Assembly: GCF_036014175.1 (NCBI RefSeq)
Contig: NZ_CP107917.1
Location: forward strand, 4,588,001 to 4,652,000
DNA: 64,000 nucleotides
Origin: Streptomyces sp. NBC_00443
GTDB lineage: Bacteria; Actinomycetota; Actinomycetes; Streptomycetales; Streptomycetaceae
Direction: 5' to 3'
A model generated the notes under the pieces. That model had not been told where the DNA came from and searched no databases. It saw only the letters and a list, made by a program, of their open reading frames with translations. Both the position numbers and the translations under genes were made by a program. Of the stretch, positions 35,554-44,202 are shown piece after piece. Numbering within the stretch: position 1 is the stretch's first letter; each line of letters starts with the position of its first letter.

Positions 35554-36996
35554 GTGCCGAACGCCAACGAAGAAAAGCCCAGCGCCCTGAGCCAGGCGCA
35601 GCACCGCGCGGTAAGCGAACTGTTGCGGGTTGCCCCTGTTGCCGACGACCTTGCCCGCCGTTTCCAGGAGGCCGGGTTCTCACTCGCCCTGGTCGGCGGA
35701 TCGGTCCGGGACGCGCTGCTCGGCCGGCTCGGTAACGACCTGGACTTCACGACCGACGCCCGCCCCGAGGACGTGCTGAAGATCGTGCGGCCGTGGGCGG
35801 ACGCCGTGTGGGAGGTCGGTATCGCTTTCGGCACGGTCGGGGCACAGAAGGGCGGCTACCAGATCGAGGTGACCACCTACCGATCGGAGGCTTACGACCG
35901 GACCTCCCGCAAGCCGGAGGTGTCGTACGGCGACTCGATCGAGGAGGACCTCGTCCGGCGTGACTTCACCGTGAACGCCATGGCCGTCGCGCTTCCGGAG
36001 AAGGAGTTCGTCGATCCGCACGGCGGTCTGGAGGACCTCGCGGAGCGGGTACTGCGCACGCCGGGCACTCCCGAGGCGTCCTTCTCGGACGACCCGCTGC
36101 GCATGATGCGGGCGGCGCGGTTCGCGACGCAGCTCGACTTCGAGGTTGCTCCCGAGGTCGTCACGGCGATGCAGGAGATGTCCGGGCGGATCGAGATCGT
36201 CTCGGCGGAGCGGGTGCGGGACGAGCTGAACAAGCTGATCCTGTCCGCTCACCCGCGCAAGGGGCTGAGGCTCCTGGTGGACACCGGGCTCTCCGACCAT
36301 GTGCTGCCCGAGCTGCCGGCTCTGCGGCTGGAGAGTGACGAGCACCACCGTCACAAGGACGTCTACGAGCACTCGCTGATCGTTTTGGAGCAGGCGATGG
36401 CGCTGGAGGAGAACGGTCCTGACCTGACCCTCCGCCTGGCCGCGCTGCTCCACGACATCGGCAAGCCCCGTACACGTCGCTTCGAGAAGGACGGCCGGGT
36501 CTCGTTCCACCACCACGAGGTGGTCGGCGCGAAGATGACGAAGAAGCGCATGACGGCGCTTAAGTACTCCAACGAGCTCGTGAAGGACGTCTCACGTCTG
36601 GTGGAACTCCACCTGCGCTTCCACGGCTATGGCACAGGCGAGTGGACGGACTCCGCTGTCCGCCGCTATGTCCGTGACGCCGGTCCGCTCCTGGACCGCC
36701 TGCACAAGCTGACCCGCTCGGACTGCACCACGCGGAACAAGCGCAGGGCGGCTGCACTGTCCCGCGCCTACGACGGCCTGGAGGAGCGGATCGCTCAACT
36801 CCAGGAGCAGGAGGAACTGGACGCCATCCGCCCCGACCTCGACGGCAACCAGATCATGGAGATCCTTGGCGTCGGTCCTGGTCCGGTCGTCGGCCGCGCG
36901 TACAAGCAGATGCTGGAGTTTCGGCTGGAGAATGGGCCGATGGGGCACGACGATGCCGTGGCTGCACTCAAGGAGTGGTGGGCCGAGCAGGGCTGA
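35554..36996 (+). CDS. CCA tRNA nucleotidyltransferase
   Basis: 480 residues from GTG 35554, giving the usual start VPNANEEKPSAL. The nucleotidyltransferase motif is LVGGSVRDALLGR with DLDFTTDA (catalytic Asp pair) near residue 50; it carries the neck helices and an HD domain (HRHKDVYEHS, LLHDIGKPRT) near residue 270-310, as in the class II actinobacterial form. Adds or repairs the CCA end of tRNAs, needed here because tRNA genes such as tRNA-Ile lack it. Strongly conserved beside murJ/DUF6049. Confidence 0.95.
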   Translation: MPNANEEKPSALSQAQHRAVSELLRVAPVADDLARRFQEAGFSLALVGGSVRDALLGRLGNDLDFTTDARPEDVLKIVRPWADAVWEVGIAFGTVGAQKGGYQIEVTTYRSEAYDRTSRKPEVSYGDSIEEDLVRRDFTVNAMAVALPEKEFVDPHGGLEDLAERVLRTPGTPEASFSDDPLRMMRAARFATQLDFEVAPEVVTAMQEMSGRIEIVSAERVRDELNKLILSAHPRKGLRLLVDTGLSDHVLPELPALRLESDEHHRHKDVYEHSLIVLEQAMALEENGPDLTLRLAALLHDIGKPRTRRFEKDGRVSFHHHEVVGAKMTKKRMTALKYSNELVKDVSRLVELHLRFHGYGTGEWTDSAVRRYVRDAGPLLDRLHKLTRSDCTTRNKRRAAALSRAYDGLEERIAQLQEQEELDAIRPDLDGNQIMEILGVGPGPVVGRAYKQMLEFRLENGPMGHDDAVAALKEWWAEQG

Positions 36997-37014
36997 GGCT
37001 GCGAAGCCAGTCAT

Positions 37015-37028
37015 GTTTCACGTGAAAC
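37015..37028. promoter_or_regulatory. parS site
   Basis: Exact GTTTCACGTGAAAC 19 bases after the CCA enzyme stop codon. Confidence 0.9.
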
Positions 37029-37057
37029 ATCGCCCGGCTTCAAGGAGGGCAGCAAGC

Positions 37058-37097
37058 ACTGAGGGGCTGTGTTTCACGTGAAACACAGCCCCTCAGT
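37058..37097. terminator. Perfect 40-bp palindrome (terminator) with parS at its centre
   Basis: The two 20-base arms 37058-37077 and 37078-37097 are exact reverse complements. The centre, 37071-37084, is an exact parS. As RNA it folds into a long hairpin suited to end both converging genes; as DNA it is a ParB site. Confidence 0.85.
37071..37084. promoter_or_regulatory. parS site at palindrome centre
   Basis: Exact GTTTCACGTGAAAC, 56 bases from the parS at 37015. Confidence 0.9.
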
Positions 37098-37113
37098 TTG
37101 CGGAGAGGTCAGA

Positions 37114-37644
37114 TCAGACGTCCGACAGGCACAGCAGGAAGTTGTCGCCGTCGCCGGTCTGGGCGTAGAAGCTGGTGGCGCCGCTGACCTTGCGGCACTC
37201 GGTCTCGGCGGTGAGCGAGGTGTAGGTGCCGTCGATCTTCTGGAGCACCTTGGCCTCGGCCTCGGAGGAGGTGCAGTCCACGACCTCCATGCGGTCGTTC
37301 GAGGACGACGAGGAGGAGGACTTCAGGCAGTCGCCCACCGCGGCGTTCTCGGCGTCGTCCAGGCTGATTATGTAGCCGACGATGAGCATGATGCCGACGA
37401 TGGCGACGGCAGCGACGTTCTTGATCGTCTTGAAGCTGAACCGGCGGCCGGGCTGCTGCGGCGGAACCGGCGCATACGGCGCCGCCCCCTGCGGAGGGAA
37501 CCCCGGCTGCCCAGGCTGCTGCGGGTAGCCGCCCTGGGGCGGATACGGGGCCTGGCCCTGAGGCTGGCCGGAGGGCTGCTGCCCCTGGGCGTACGGGTTC
37601 TGGCCCTGGGCGAACGGGTTGCCTGTGGGCGGCGGAGTTGTCAC
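37114..37644 (-). CDS. Small membrane-anchored LppU/SCO3897-like protein
   Basis: 176 residues from GTG 37644 with AGGGGGA upstream; the longer frame is rejected. The first about 65 residues are a Gln/Pro/Gly-rich cytoplasmic tail, then one transmembrane helix (VAAVAIVGIMLIVGYII) and an extracytoplasmic domain with cysteines at GDCLKSS, VVDCTSS, TECRKV and LLCLSDV, likely two disulfides. The domain matches the small secreted LppU-type proteins of Streptomyces. Function unknown. Confidence 0.75.
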   Translation of the reverse strand: MTTPPPTGNPFAQGQNPYAQGQQPSGQPQGQAPYPPQGGYPQQPGQPGFPPQGAAPYAPVPPQQPGRRFSFKTIKNVAAVAIVGIMLIVGYIISLDDAENAAVGDCLKSSSSSSSNDRMEVVDCTSSEAEAKVLQKIDGTYTSLTAETECRKVSGATSFYAQTGDGDNFLLCLSDV

Positions 37645-37751
37645 TTGAGTCCCCCTGGAACATGACTGCGTGGCGCGAACCATGCGCGATATAAGACGCA
37701 CGTAAGTTACCGGCCACCACTGACAGTCCCGTAGCCGCGGGGGACTCTGTG

Positions 37752-39029
37752 TCATTGATGTGACACAGAGCGGTGTTCAAAGCGGGCCATAGCCACCGCA
37801 ACTGCCGCGTAGACAACGGCGACTGCGACCACGAGAGGTGCCGAGCGGCCGTCCGGCGGCAGTACCAGGGCGGCCACTCCGGCCGCACCGACGAACGCGA
37901 CGTTGAACAGCACGTCGTAGATGGAGAAGATCCGGCCACGGAAGCCGTCCTCGACCGAGGCTTGCACGATCGTGTCCGTTGCAATCTTCGCCCCCTGCGT
38001 GGTCAGGCCGAGGACGAAAGCCGCGACCAGCATGGGAGTTGTGGCGAAGGGCAGGCCGAGCGTGGGCACCAGGAGTGCGGCGACCCCCGCGCACACGGCG
38101 ATCCAGCGCCCGGGACCCAACCGTCCCGCCGCCCAGGGGGTTGCGACGGCCGCCGCGAAGAAGCCGGCGCCGGAGACCCCCAACGCCAGCCCCAGCAGGG
38201 CGAGTCCGTCATCCGCGTTCGACGAGAAGGCGTACCTGCACAGCATCAGCAGCATGACCAGCAGGGCGCCGTAGCAGAAGCGCATCAGGGTCATCGTGAG
38301 CAGAGCCCAGACCGCCTCCCGGCGTGGTGGAGTGGCTAGATGGCCGACGCCCGCGGCCAGGTCGCGCACGGTGCCGGCCAGGGCCGTCGCTATGCGTGGC
38401 TGCACCAACTCGCGATCGGGGCCGAGCAGTTCCCGTGACATGCGCAGTGCCGCAAGTCCTGCGCACAGGTACAGGGCGGCACCCAGCAGCACAACGGCCG
38501 CATCGGAGTCCCAGGCCACCAGTCGTACGACGAAGGCCAGACCGGCACCTGCGGTCGCGGCCAGCGTTCCGGCGGTCGGGGAAAGGGAGTTGGCGATGAC
38601 GAGGCGCTCTTCGTCGACCACGCGTGGCAGTGCGGCGGACAGACCGGACAGGACGAAGCGGTTGACGGCCGTGACGCACAGGGCGGAGACGTAGAAGAGC
38701 CAGTCCGGGACGTCGGTGATGATCAGCACGGCCGTCGCCGAGGCCAGCACGGTGCGCAGCAGGCTGCCGTACAGAAGGACCTGGCGGCGGCGCCAGCGGT
38801 CCAGGAGGACGCCGGAGAAGGGGCCCACCAGGGAGTACGGCAGGAGCAGCACGGCCATCGCGGAGGCGATCGCGGTGGCGGACGTCTGTTTCTCCGGGGA
38901 GAAGACGACGTAGGTGGCGAGCGCGGTCTGGTAGACGCCGTCGGCGCCCTGCGAGAGCAGGCGTACGACGAGCAGACGCCGGAAGTTCCCGAAGCGCAGC
39001 AGGACCCGCAGGTCGCGTACGACGGACAT
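37752..39029 (-). CDS. MFS transporter
   Basis: 425 residues from ATG 39029 (an upstream start at 39044 lacks better support). Twelve hydrophobic helices with the loop 2-3 motif GPFSGVLLDRWRRRQVLLYG typical of the major facilitator superfamily drug-exporter type. Substrate not predictable. Located between the LppU-like gene and inositol phosphate synthase, same strand. Confidence 0.88.
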   Translation of the reverse strand: MSVVRDLRVLLRFGNFRRLLVVRLLSQGADGVYQTALATYVVFSPEKQTSATAIASAMAVLLLPYSLVGPFSGVLLDRWRRRQVLLYGSLLRTVLASATAVLIITDVPDWLFYVSALCVTAVNRFVLSGLSAALPRVVDEERLVIANSLSPTAGTLAATAGAGLAFVVRLVAWDSDAAVVLLGAALYLCAGLAALRMSRELLGPDRELVQPRIATALAGTVRDLAAGVGHLATPPRREAVWALLTMTLMRFCYGALLVMLLMLCRYAFSSNADDGLALLGLALGVSGAGFFAAAVATPWAAGRLGPGRWIAVCAGVAALLVPTLGLPFATTPMLVAAFVLGLTTQGAKIATDTIVQASVEDGFRGRIFSIYDVLFNVAFVGAAGVAALVLPPDGRSAPLVVAVAVVYAAVAVAMARFEHRSVSHQ

Positions 39030-39129
39030 GGGGCACAGCCTCACATACGGGGAGAGTCCCCGGGCGGTACAACCCGGGGACCCTCGGCAGCTCTGGCAGG
39101 AGCGTTCAACTGCGGCGCCGTGGTGCTGC

Positions 39130-40212
39130 TTAGCGCTCGACCTCGCCCTTGATGAACTTCTCGACGTTCTCGCGGGCCACGTCGTCGAAGTACTGCACCG
39201 GCGGGGACTTCATGAAGTAGCTCGACGCCGAGAGGATCGGGCCGCCGATGCCGCGGTCCTTGGCGATCTTCGCGGCGCGCAGGGCGTCGATGATGACGCC
39301 GGCCGAGTTCGGGGAGTCCCAGACCTCGAGCTTGTACTCCAGGTTCAGCGGGACGTCACCGAAGGCGCGGCCCTCGAGGCGGACGTAGGCCCACTTGCGG
39401 TCGTCGAGCCACGCCACGTAGTCCGACGGGCCGATGTGGACGTTCTTCTCGCCGAGCTCACGGTCGGGGATCTGCGAGGTGACGGCCTGCGTCTTGGAGA
39501 TCTTCTTGGACTCCAGGCGCTCGCGCTCGAGCATGTTCTTGAAGTCCATGTTGCCGCCGACGTTCAGCTGCATCGTGCGGTCCAGGACGACGCCGCGGTC
39601 CTCGAACAGCTTCGCCATGACGCGGTGCGTGATGGTGGCGCCGACCTGGGACTTGATGTCGTCGCCGACGATCGGGACGCCCGCTTCGGTGAACTTGTCC
39701 GCCCACTCCTTCGTACCGGCGATGAAGACCGGCAGGGCGTTGACGAAGGCGACCTTGGCGTCGATGGCGCACTGGGCGTAGAACTTCGCCGCGTCCTCGG
39801 AGCCGACGGGCAGGTAGCAGACGAGGACGTCGACCTGCTTGTCCTTGAGGATCTGGACGACGTCGACCGGCGCGTCGGCGGACTCCTCGATGGTCTCGCG
39901 GTAGTACTTGCCGAGACCATCGAGAGTGTGGCCACGCTGGACGGTCACGCCGGTGCGCGGCACGTCGCAGATCTTGATGGTGTTGTTCTCACTGGCGCCG
40001 ATGGCGTCCGTGAGGTCGAGGCCGACCTTCTTCGCGTCGACATCGAAGGCGGCGACGAACTCGACGTCACGGACGTGGTACTCGCCGAACTGCACGTGCA
40101 TCAGGCCGGGGACCTTGGACGCCGGGTCGGCGTCCTTGTAGTACTCGACTCCCTGAACCAGCGACGCGGCACAGTTGCCCACGCCGACGACGGCTACGCG
40201 AACCGAACCCAT
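39130..40212 (-). CDS. ino1: Inositol-3-phosphate synthase
   Basis: 360 residues from ATG 40212 with GGGAG upstream, the family's usual start MGSVRVAVVGVGNCAAS (NAD-binding). Conserved LVCYLPVGSEDAAKFYAQ and TITHRVMAKLFEDRG segments are present. Converts glucose 6-phosphate to 1D-myo-inositol 3-phosphate, feeding mycothiol and phosphatidylinositol. The neighbour order ino1 - padR - PBP - GT87 - rpsF is shared with Mycobacterium. Confidence 0.95.
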   Translation of the reverse strand: MGSVRVAVVGVGNCAASLVQGVEYYKDADPASKVPGLMHVQFGEYHVRDVEFVAAFDVDAKKVGLDLTDAIGASENNTIKICDVPRTGVTVQRGHTLDGLGKYYRETIEESADAPVDVVQILKDKQVDVLVCYLPVGSEDAAKFYAQCAIDAKVAFVNALPVFIAGTKEWADKFTEAGVPIVGDDIKSQVGATITHRVMAKLFEDRGVVLDRTMQLNVGGNMDFKNMLERERLESKKISKTQAVTSQIPDRELGEKNVHIGPSDYVAWLDDRKWAYVRLEGRAFGDVPLNLEYKLEVWDSPNSAGVIIDALRAAKIAKDRGIGGPILSASSYFMKSPPVQYFDDVARENVEKFIKGEVER

Positions 40213-40256
40213 TCCGGTTGCTCCCTGTGTGTACGAGTGAGGCCCTGACTGAGCTC

Positions 40257-40939
40257 TCACGTGGCGGTGTCGCCGGGCGAATCCGTCCTGGGGGTGTCCC
40301 CGGGACGGGGCAGATCGCCCGGCTCTCCATTTGTGGTGTCCTGCTGAGCGGGCCCCCCGGCAGCGGAACCCTTCAGGTCCCGCCCGGCCCGCTCGCTCTC
40401 GATGAGCTCGTTCAGCCAGCGCACTTCGCGCTCCACGGACTCCATCCCGTGGCGCTGGAGCTCAAGCGTGTAGTCGTCGAGGCGCTCCCGCGTGCGTGAC
40501 AGGGAGGCGTGCATCTTCTCCAGACGCTCCTCCAGCCGGCTGCGTCGGCCCTCCAGCACGCGCATGCGCACGTCCTGCGGTGTGCGTCCGAAGAAGGCAA
40601 ATCGGGCAGCGAAGTGCTCGTCCTCGTACGCGTCGGGGCCGGTCTGCGAGAGCAGTTCCTCGAAGTGCTCCTTACCTTCCGCCGTCAACCGGTAGACGAT
40701 TTTGCGCGACGCCCCGCGAGTGGTGCGGCAAGGGCGTCCTCGGTGGTGTGCCCAGGTTCCTCGATCAACCAGCCGTTGGCGACCAGCGTCTTGAGGCAGG
40801 GGTAGAGCGTGCCGTAGCTGAACGCGCGGAATACGCCCAGTGACGTGTTGAGTCGTTTGCGCAGCTCGTAGCCGTGCATGGGGGACTCGCGGAGCAGTCC
40901 GAGGACGGCGAACTCGAGGATCCCGGACCGTCGGCTCAT
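40257..40939 (-). pseudogene. PadR-family regulator, single-base frameshift
   Basis: The first 78 codons (from ATG 40939) encode a PadR winged helix: ILEFAVLGLLRESPMHGYELRKRL, given here as AVLGLLRESPMHGYELRK, then FSYGTLYPCLKTLVANGW. The frame then breaks near 40704-40707 and continues in another frame as KIVYRLTAEGKEHFEELL to 40257, the rest of the family. Restoring one base in GCGCAAAA joins both parts into 227 residues. The C-terminal half is a coiled coil. The operator palindrome 30 bases upstream is intact, so this is likely a sequence error in a working autorepressor. Confidence 0.85.
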
Positions 40940-41291
40940 CCCCTCGCCCCCTCGTCATATCTCGCGCTGATGTATCGACTCGATACATCTAGACGATAGA
41001 ACGGCCTTCCGGGCGGGACAAGTGGGGGAACGGTGAACGGGATCACATCAACGATTCATGTGGAGCGAGTTGCCTGATTTGGGGTGAAGTTCGGGACTAG
41101 GCGGGCTTTGACGGTGCGTAGTCTGTGCGCCATGCACAGCACCGGGAACCGCGTGACACCTGAGGGCGTCGTTGTCCTTGGTGCAGTACGGGTGAATGCA
41201 GAAGCGACCACATCCGTACTTCGGGGGGACCGGAAATCAGCCGCCGTTGTCAGGCGCGCAGGGGTGCGCCTGCCCGAGGAGTAGTCGTTCG
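40940..41291. other. Divergent padR / PBP spacer
   Basis: 352 bases holding the PadR operator palindrome (separate entry) and, further right, the PBP promoter. A 66-codon frame at 41084-41284 ends at the PBP ribosome site and is not convincing. Confidence 0.5.
40969..40989. promoter_or_regulatory. PadR operator palindrome
   Basis: GATGTATCG (40969-40977), 3 bases, CGATACATC (40981-40989): a perfect 9-bp inverted repeat 30 bases upstream of the padR start. ATGTAT-type dyads are known PadR targets. Confidence 0.75.
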
Positions 41292-43997
41292 ATGAGCGAG
41301 CACCGTCGCAAACCGCCGCAGCCGCAGGACGGCGGACGTGCCGCGGCCCGACGCGGCCAGTCCGGCTCGTCCGGCTCGTCCTCCGGCCGCCGTGCGGCAC
41401 CGCGAGGCGCCACCGGATCTCCTTCCGACTCGTACGGGTCGGGTTTCAGCGGTTCGGAAGGCGAAGAACGCCCGTACGGCGGGCGTGCCGAGGCACGGCG
41501 CGCGGCCCAGAGAAGCGGCGGCGGTGGACGCCGCAGAGCGGCGGAACCGGGCCGTTCCGGCCGCCGCGCCGCTCCAGGCGGCGCCCCCGGTCCCGGCCGG
41601 GGCCGAGGGCGTGCCGCTCCCCCTGGGAAGAAGCGGTTCGTCGACTATCCGCGGGCGGGCAAGTACGGCGTCGCGCGCTGGGTGCCGTCATGGAAGCTCG
41701 TGGCGGGCCTGTTCGTCGGCTTCCTCGGGAGCCTGGTGGCTGTGGCAGGTATCGGTTACGCCATGGTGGGCGTCCCGAAGGTGGACGAGACCGCTACGGC
41801 GCAGAACAACGTCTACTACTGGGCCGACGGCAGCGAAATGGTCTCCACCGGTGGCGAGACCAACCGGCAGATCATCAACCTGTCGCAGATTCCCAAGGCG
41901 ATGCGGAACGCCGTGATCTCGCAGGAGAACAAGACCTTCTACACCGACAGCGGCATCGACCCGAAGGGCATCGCCCGCGCCGTGTTCAACATGGCCACCG
42001 GTGGCGAGACGCAGGGTGGTTCCACCATCACCCAGCAGTACGTGAAGAACGCGAGGCTGGGCGACCAGTCCCAGACGCTCTCGCGGAAGTTCAAGGAGAT
42101 GTTCATCTCGGTCAAGGTGGGCACCACGGTGTCGAAGGACGACATCATGGCCGGCTACCTGAACTCCGCCTACTACGGGCGCAACGCCTACGGGATCCAG
42201 GCCGCCGCTCGCGCGTACTTCAACAAGGACGCCATCAAGCTGAACGAGGGGGAGTGCGCTTTCCTGGCGGCCACGCTCAAGGGCGCCACGTACTACGACC
42301 CTGCGGGTTCCGAGTCCATCGACCCGGCGGCGAATGCCGGGGCCAACCAGAAGCGGGCCCTGGTCCAGATGCAGGACACCCTCGACAAGATGGTCCAGTA
42401 CGGGCATCTGAGCCCTGAGGTGCGCGCCAAGTACACCGAGCTGCCCGCCTGGAAGAACCCGCGCTTCAACTCCGCGCTGAGCGGCCAGATCGGCTACCTC
42501 GTCGATCTCGCCAACGGCTACCTGGTCAACAACAGCAAAACGACCAAGGTCACCGAGCAGAAACTGCGAGAGGGCGGTCTCTCGATCCAGACGACCTTCG
42601 ACAAGAAGAAGGTCAAGGAGCTCGAGGACTCGGTGAAGAAGGTCCAGAAGGCGAACATCAAGCCCGAGGAGCGTCCGGAGACGGACACCCACGTCCAGTT
42701 CGGCGGGGCTTCGGTGGATCCGGCGACCGGTGCCATCAAGGCCATCTACGGCGGTGCGGATGCGACGAAGCACTTCACCAACAACGCTGACGTCACCGGC
42801 GCCCAGGTCGGTTCGACGTTCAAGCCGTTCGTGCTCGCGGCCGCGATGAAGTGGGGCGTGCGGAACCCGGACCTCGAAGGGGAACAGGCGCAGGACGAGC
42901 GCACCCAGGTGTCGCCGAAGAGCCTGTACAGCGGCAAGAACAAGCTCAAGATCAGGGACTACAAGGGCGACATCTGGCGGAACGAGAAGGGGGAGGAATG
43001 GAACCAGGTCAACGACGGCGATGAGTCGTACGGCACTCCTCCCGCCTACCGGATCGACCTCCGTGAGGCGATGAGGAACTCGGTGAACTCCGCCTTCGTG
43101 CAGCTCGGCATGGACATCGGGCTGGACAAGGTGAAGGAGGCGGCCGAGGACGCCGGCATCCTGGAGAGCAGCCTGACCGGTACGGACTACCCGTCCTTCT
43201 CCATCGGCACCTCTCAGCCCAGCGCGATCCGTATGGCGGGCGCCTACGCCACCTTCGCGTCCAGTGGAAAGCAGCGTGCTCCCTACTCCGTCAAGAAGGT
43301 GACGGACAAGGACGGCGAGGTCTACTCCCACAAGACCCTGACCCAGGAAGCCTTCACCCCGGAGGTCGCCGACAACGTCACGGACGTCCTGAAGACGGTC
43401 GTCGACAAGGGCACGGGCACCAGCGCCCAGCTGAGCGACCGTGAGGTGGCCGGCAAGACCGGTACCACGGACGGCAACCGGTCGGCCTGGTTCGTGGGTT
43501 ACACCCCGCAGCTGTCGACGTCGATCGCGATGTTCAGGCTGGACGACAACGAGAAGAACCAGAACCGCGAGTTCCTGAAGATGTTCGGAACGGGCGGTCA
43601 GGAGAAGATCCACGGTGCTTCGTTCCCGGCCGAGATCTGGCACGACTACATGGAGCAGGCGCTGAAGGGCACGAACCCGACACCGTTCCCGGTGCCGGCG
43701 CCCATCGGTGTAGTCATCAACGACATCCCCACGCCGACGCCCAGCCCCACGCCCAGCGAGACCGAGGAAGCCAGCCCGACTCCGAGTCCGACGCCCAGTG
43801 AGTCGCTGATCTCGCCGACGCCTACGCCGACCGAGACCTGCTTCGGCTTCCAGTGCAACGACGTCGGAGGCTCGGACAACGGCGGCACGGACGGAGGGGT
43901 GACCTCCACGCCGACGCCTACGGAAACCGAGACGGACGGCAACAGCAATGGCAATGCCAACGGCAACGGAGGCATCTTCGGCGGACCGTCAGGCTGA
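41292..43997 (+). CDS. Class A penicillin-binding protein (transglycosylase/transpeptidase)
   Basis: 901 residues from ATG 41292 with GAGGAG upstream. A disordered basic Arg/Gly/Ser tail (about 1-130) leads to one membrane helix (LVAGLFVGFLGSLVAVAGIGYAMV). GT51 transglycosylase: SQENKTFYTD, GGSTITQQYVKN, YLNSAYYG. Transpeptidase: STFK near residue 507, SVN and KTG near 720. The C-terminus is a Thr/Pro/Ser-rich tail with TPSPTPSE repeats. It polymerises and cross-links peptidoglycan outside the membrane. Orthologue position matches ponA1 in Mycobacterium. Confidence 0.94.
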   Translation: MSEHRRKPPQPQDGGRAAARRGQSGSSGSSSGRRAAPRGATGSPSDSYGSGFSGSEGEERPYGGRAEARRAAQRSGGGGRRRAAEPGRSGRRAAPGGAPGPGRGRGRAAPPGKKRFVDYPRAGKYGVARWVPSWKLVAGLFVGFLGSLVAVAGIGYAMVGVPKVDETATAQNNVYYWADGSEMVSTGGETNRQIINLSQIPKAMRNAVISQENKTFYTDSGIDPKGIARAVFNMATGGETQGGSTITQQYVKNARLGDQSQTLSRKFKEMFISVKVGTTVSKDDIMAGYLNSAYYGRNAYGIQAAARAYFNKDAIKLNEGECAFLAATLKGATYYDPAGSESIDPAANAGANQKRALVQMQDTLDKMVQYGHLSPEVRAKYTELPAWKNPRFNSALSGQIGYLVDLANGYLVNNSKTTKVTEQKLREGGLSIQTTFDKKKVKELEDSVKKVQKANIKPEERPETDTHVQFGGASVDPATGAIKAIYGGADATKHFTNNADVTGAQVGSTFKPFVLAAAMKWGVRNPDLEGEQAQDERTQVSPKSLYSGKNKLKIRDYKGDIWRNEKGEEWNQVNDGDESYGTPPAYRIDLREAMRNSVNSAFVQLGMDIGLDKVKEAAEDAGILESSLTGTDYPSFSIGTSQPSAIRMAGAYATFASSGKQRAPYSVKKVTDKDGEVYSHKTLTQEAFTPEVADNVTDVLKTVVDKGTGTSAQLSDREVAGKTGTTDGNRSAWFVGYTPQLSTSIAMFRLDDNEKNQNREFLKMFGTGGQEKIHGASFPAEIWHDYMEQALKGTNPTPFPVPAPIGVVINDIPTPTPSPTPSETEEASPTPSPTPSESLISPTPTPTETCFGFQCNDVGGSDNGGTDGGVTSTPTPTETETDGNSNGNANGNGGIFGGPSG

Positions 43998-44016
43998 CGG
44001 GCTCGTCCGACGCCAG

Positions 44017-44064
44017 AAGGCCGGTGGCTGGCATCCCCGCAGTGGGGTGCCGGCCACCGGCCTT
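44017..44064 (+). terminator. PBP terminator
   Basis: Long imperfect hairpin, arms 44017-44038 and 44044-44064, about 20 bp with one G:T and a bulge, 20 bases after the PBP stop. Confidence 0.65.
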
Positions 44065-44108
44065 CGTCATGAGCGGGGCCGTGGGCGGGCCCCCTCGGGC
44101 GGGGGCCT

Positions 44109-44122
44109 GTTTCACGTGAAAC
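44109..44122. promoter_or_regulatory. parS site (first of a tandem pair)
   Basis: Exact GTTTCACGTGAAAC; the next begins 18 bases away on the same face of the helix or nearly so. Confidence 0.9.
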
Positions 44123-44126
44123 GTCG

Positions 44127-44140
44127 GTTTCACGTGAAAC
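44127..44140. promoter_or_regulatory. parS site (second of a tandem pair)
   Basis: Exact GTTTCACGTGAAAC, separated from the site at 44109 by 4 bases. Confidence 0.9.
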
Positions 44141-44202
44141 ACTCAGCCGCCTCATCCCTCTCCCTCGCACTGTCCTCAGACACGTACGGCAGGATGTGCC
44201 CC

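Noticed and set aside
41084..41284. 66-codon frame upstream of the PBP
   Set aside because: No ribosome site or recognisable domain; ends at the PBP's own ribosome site.
41688..43643. 651-codon open frame opposite the PBP gene
   Set aside because: Antisense to a well-supported PBP with all catalytic motifs; product is low-complexity.
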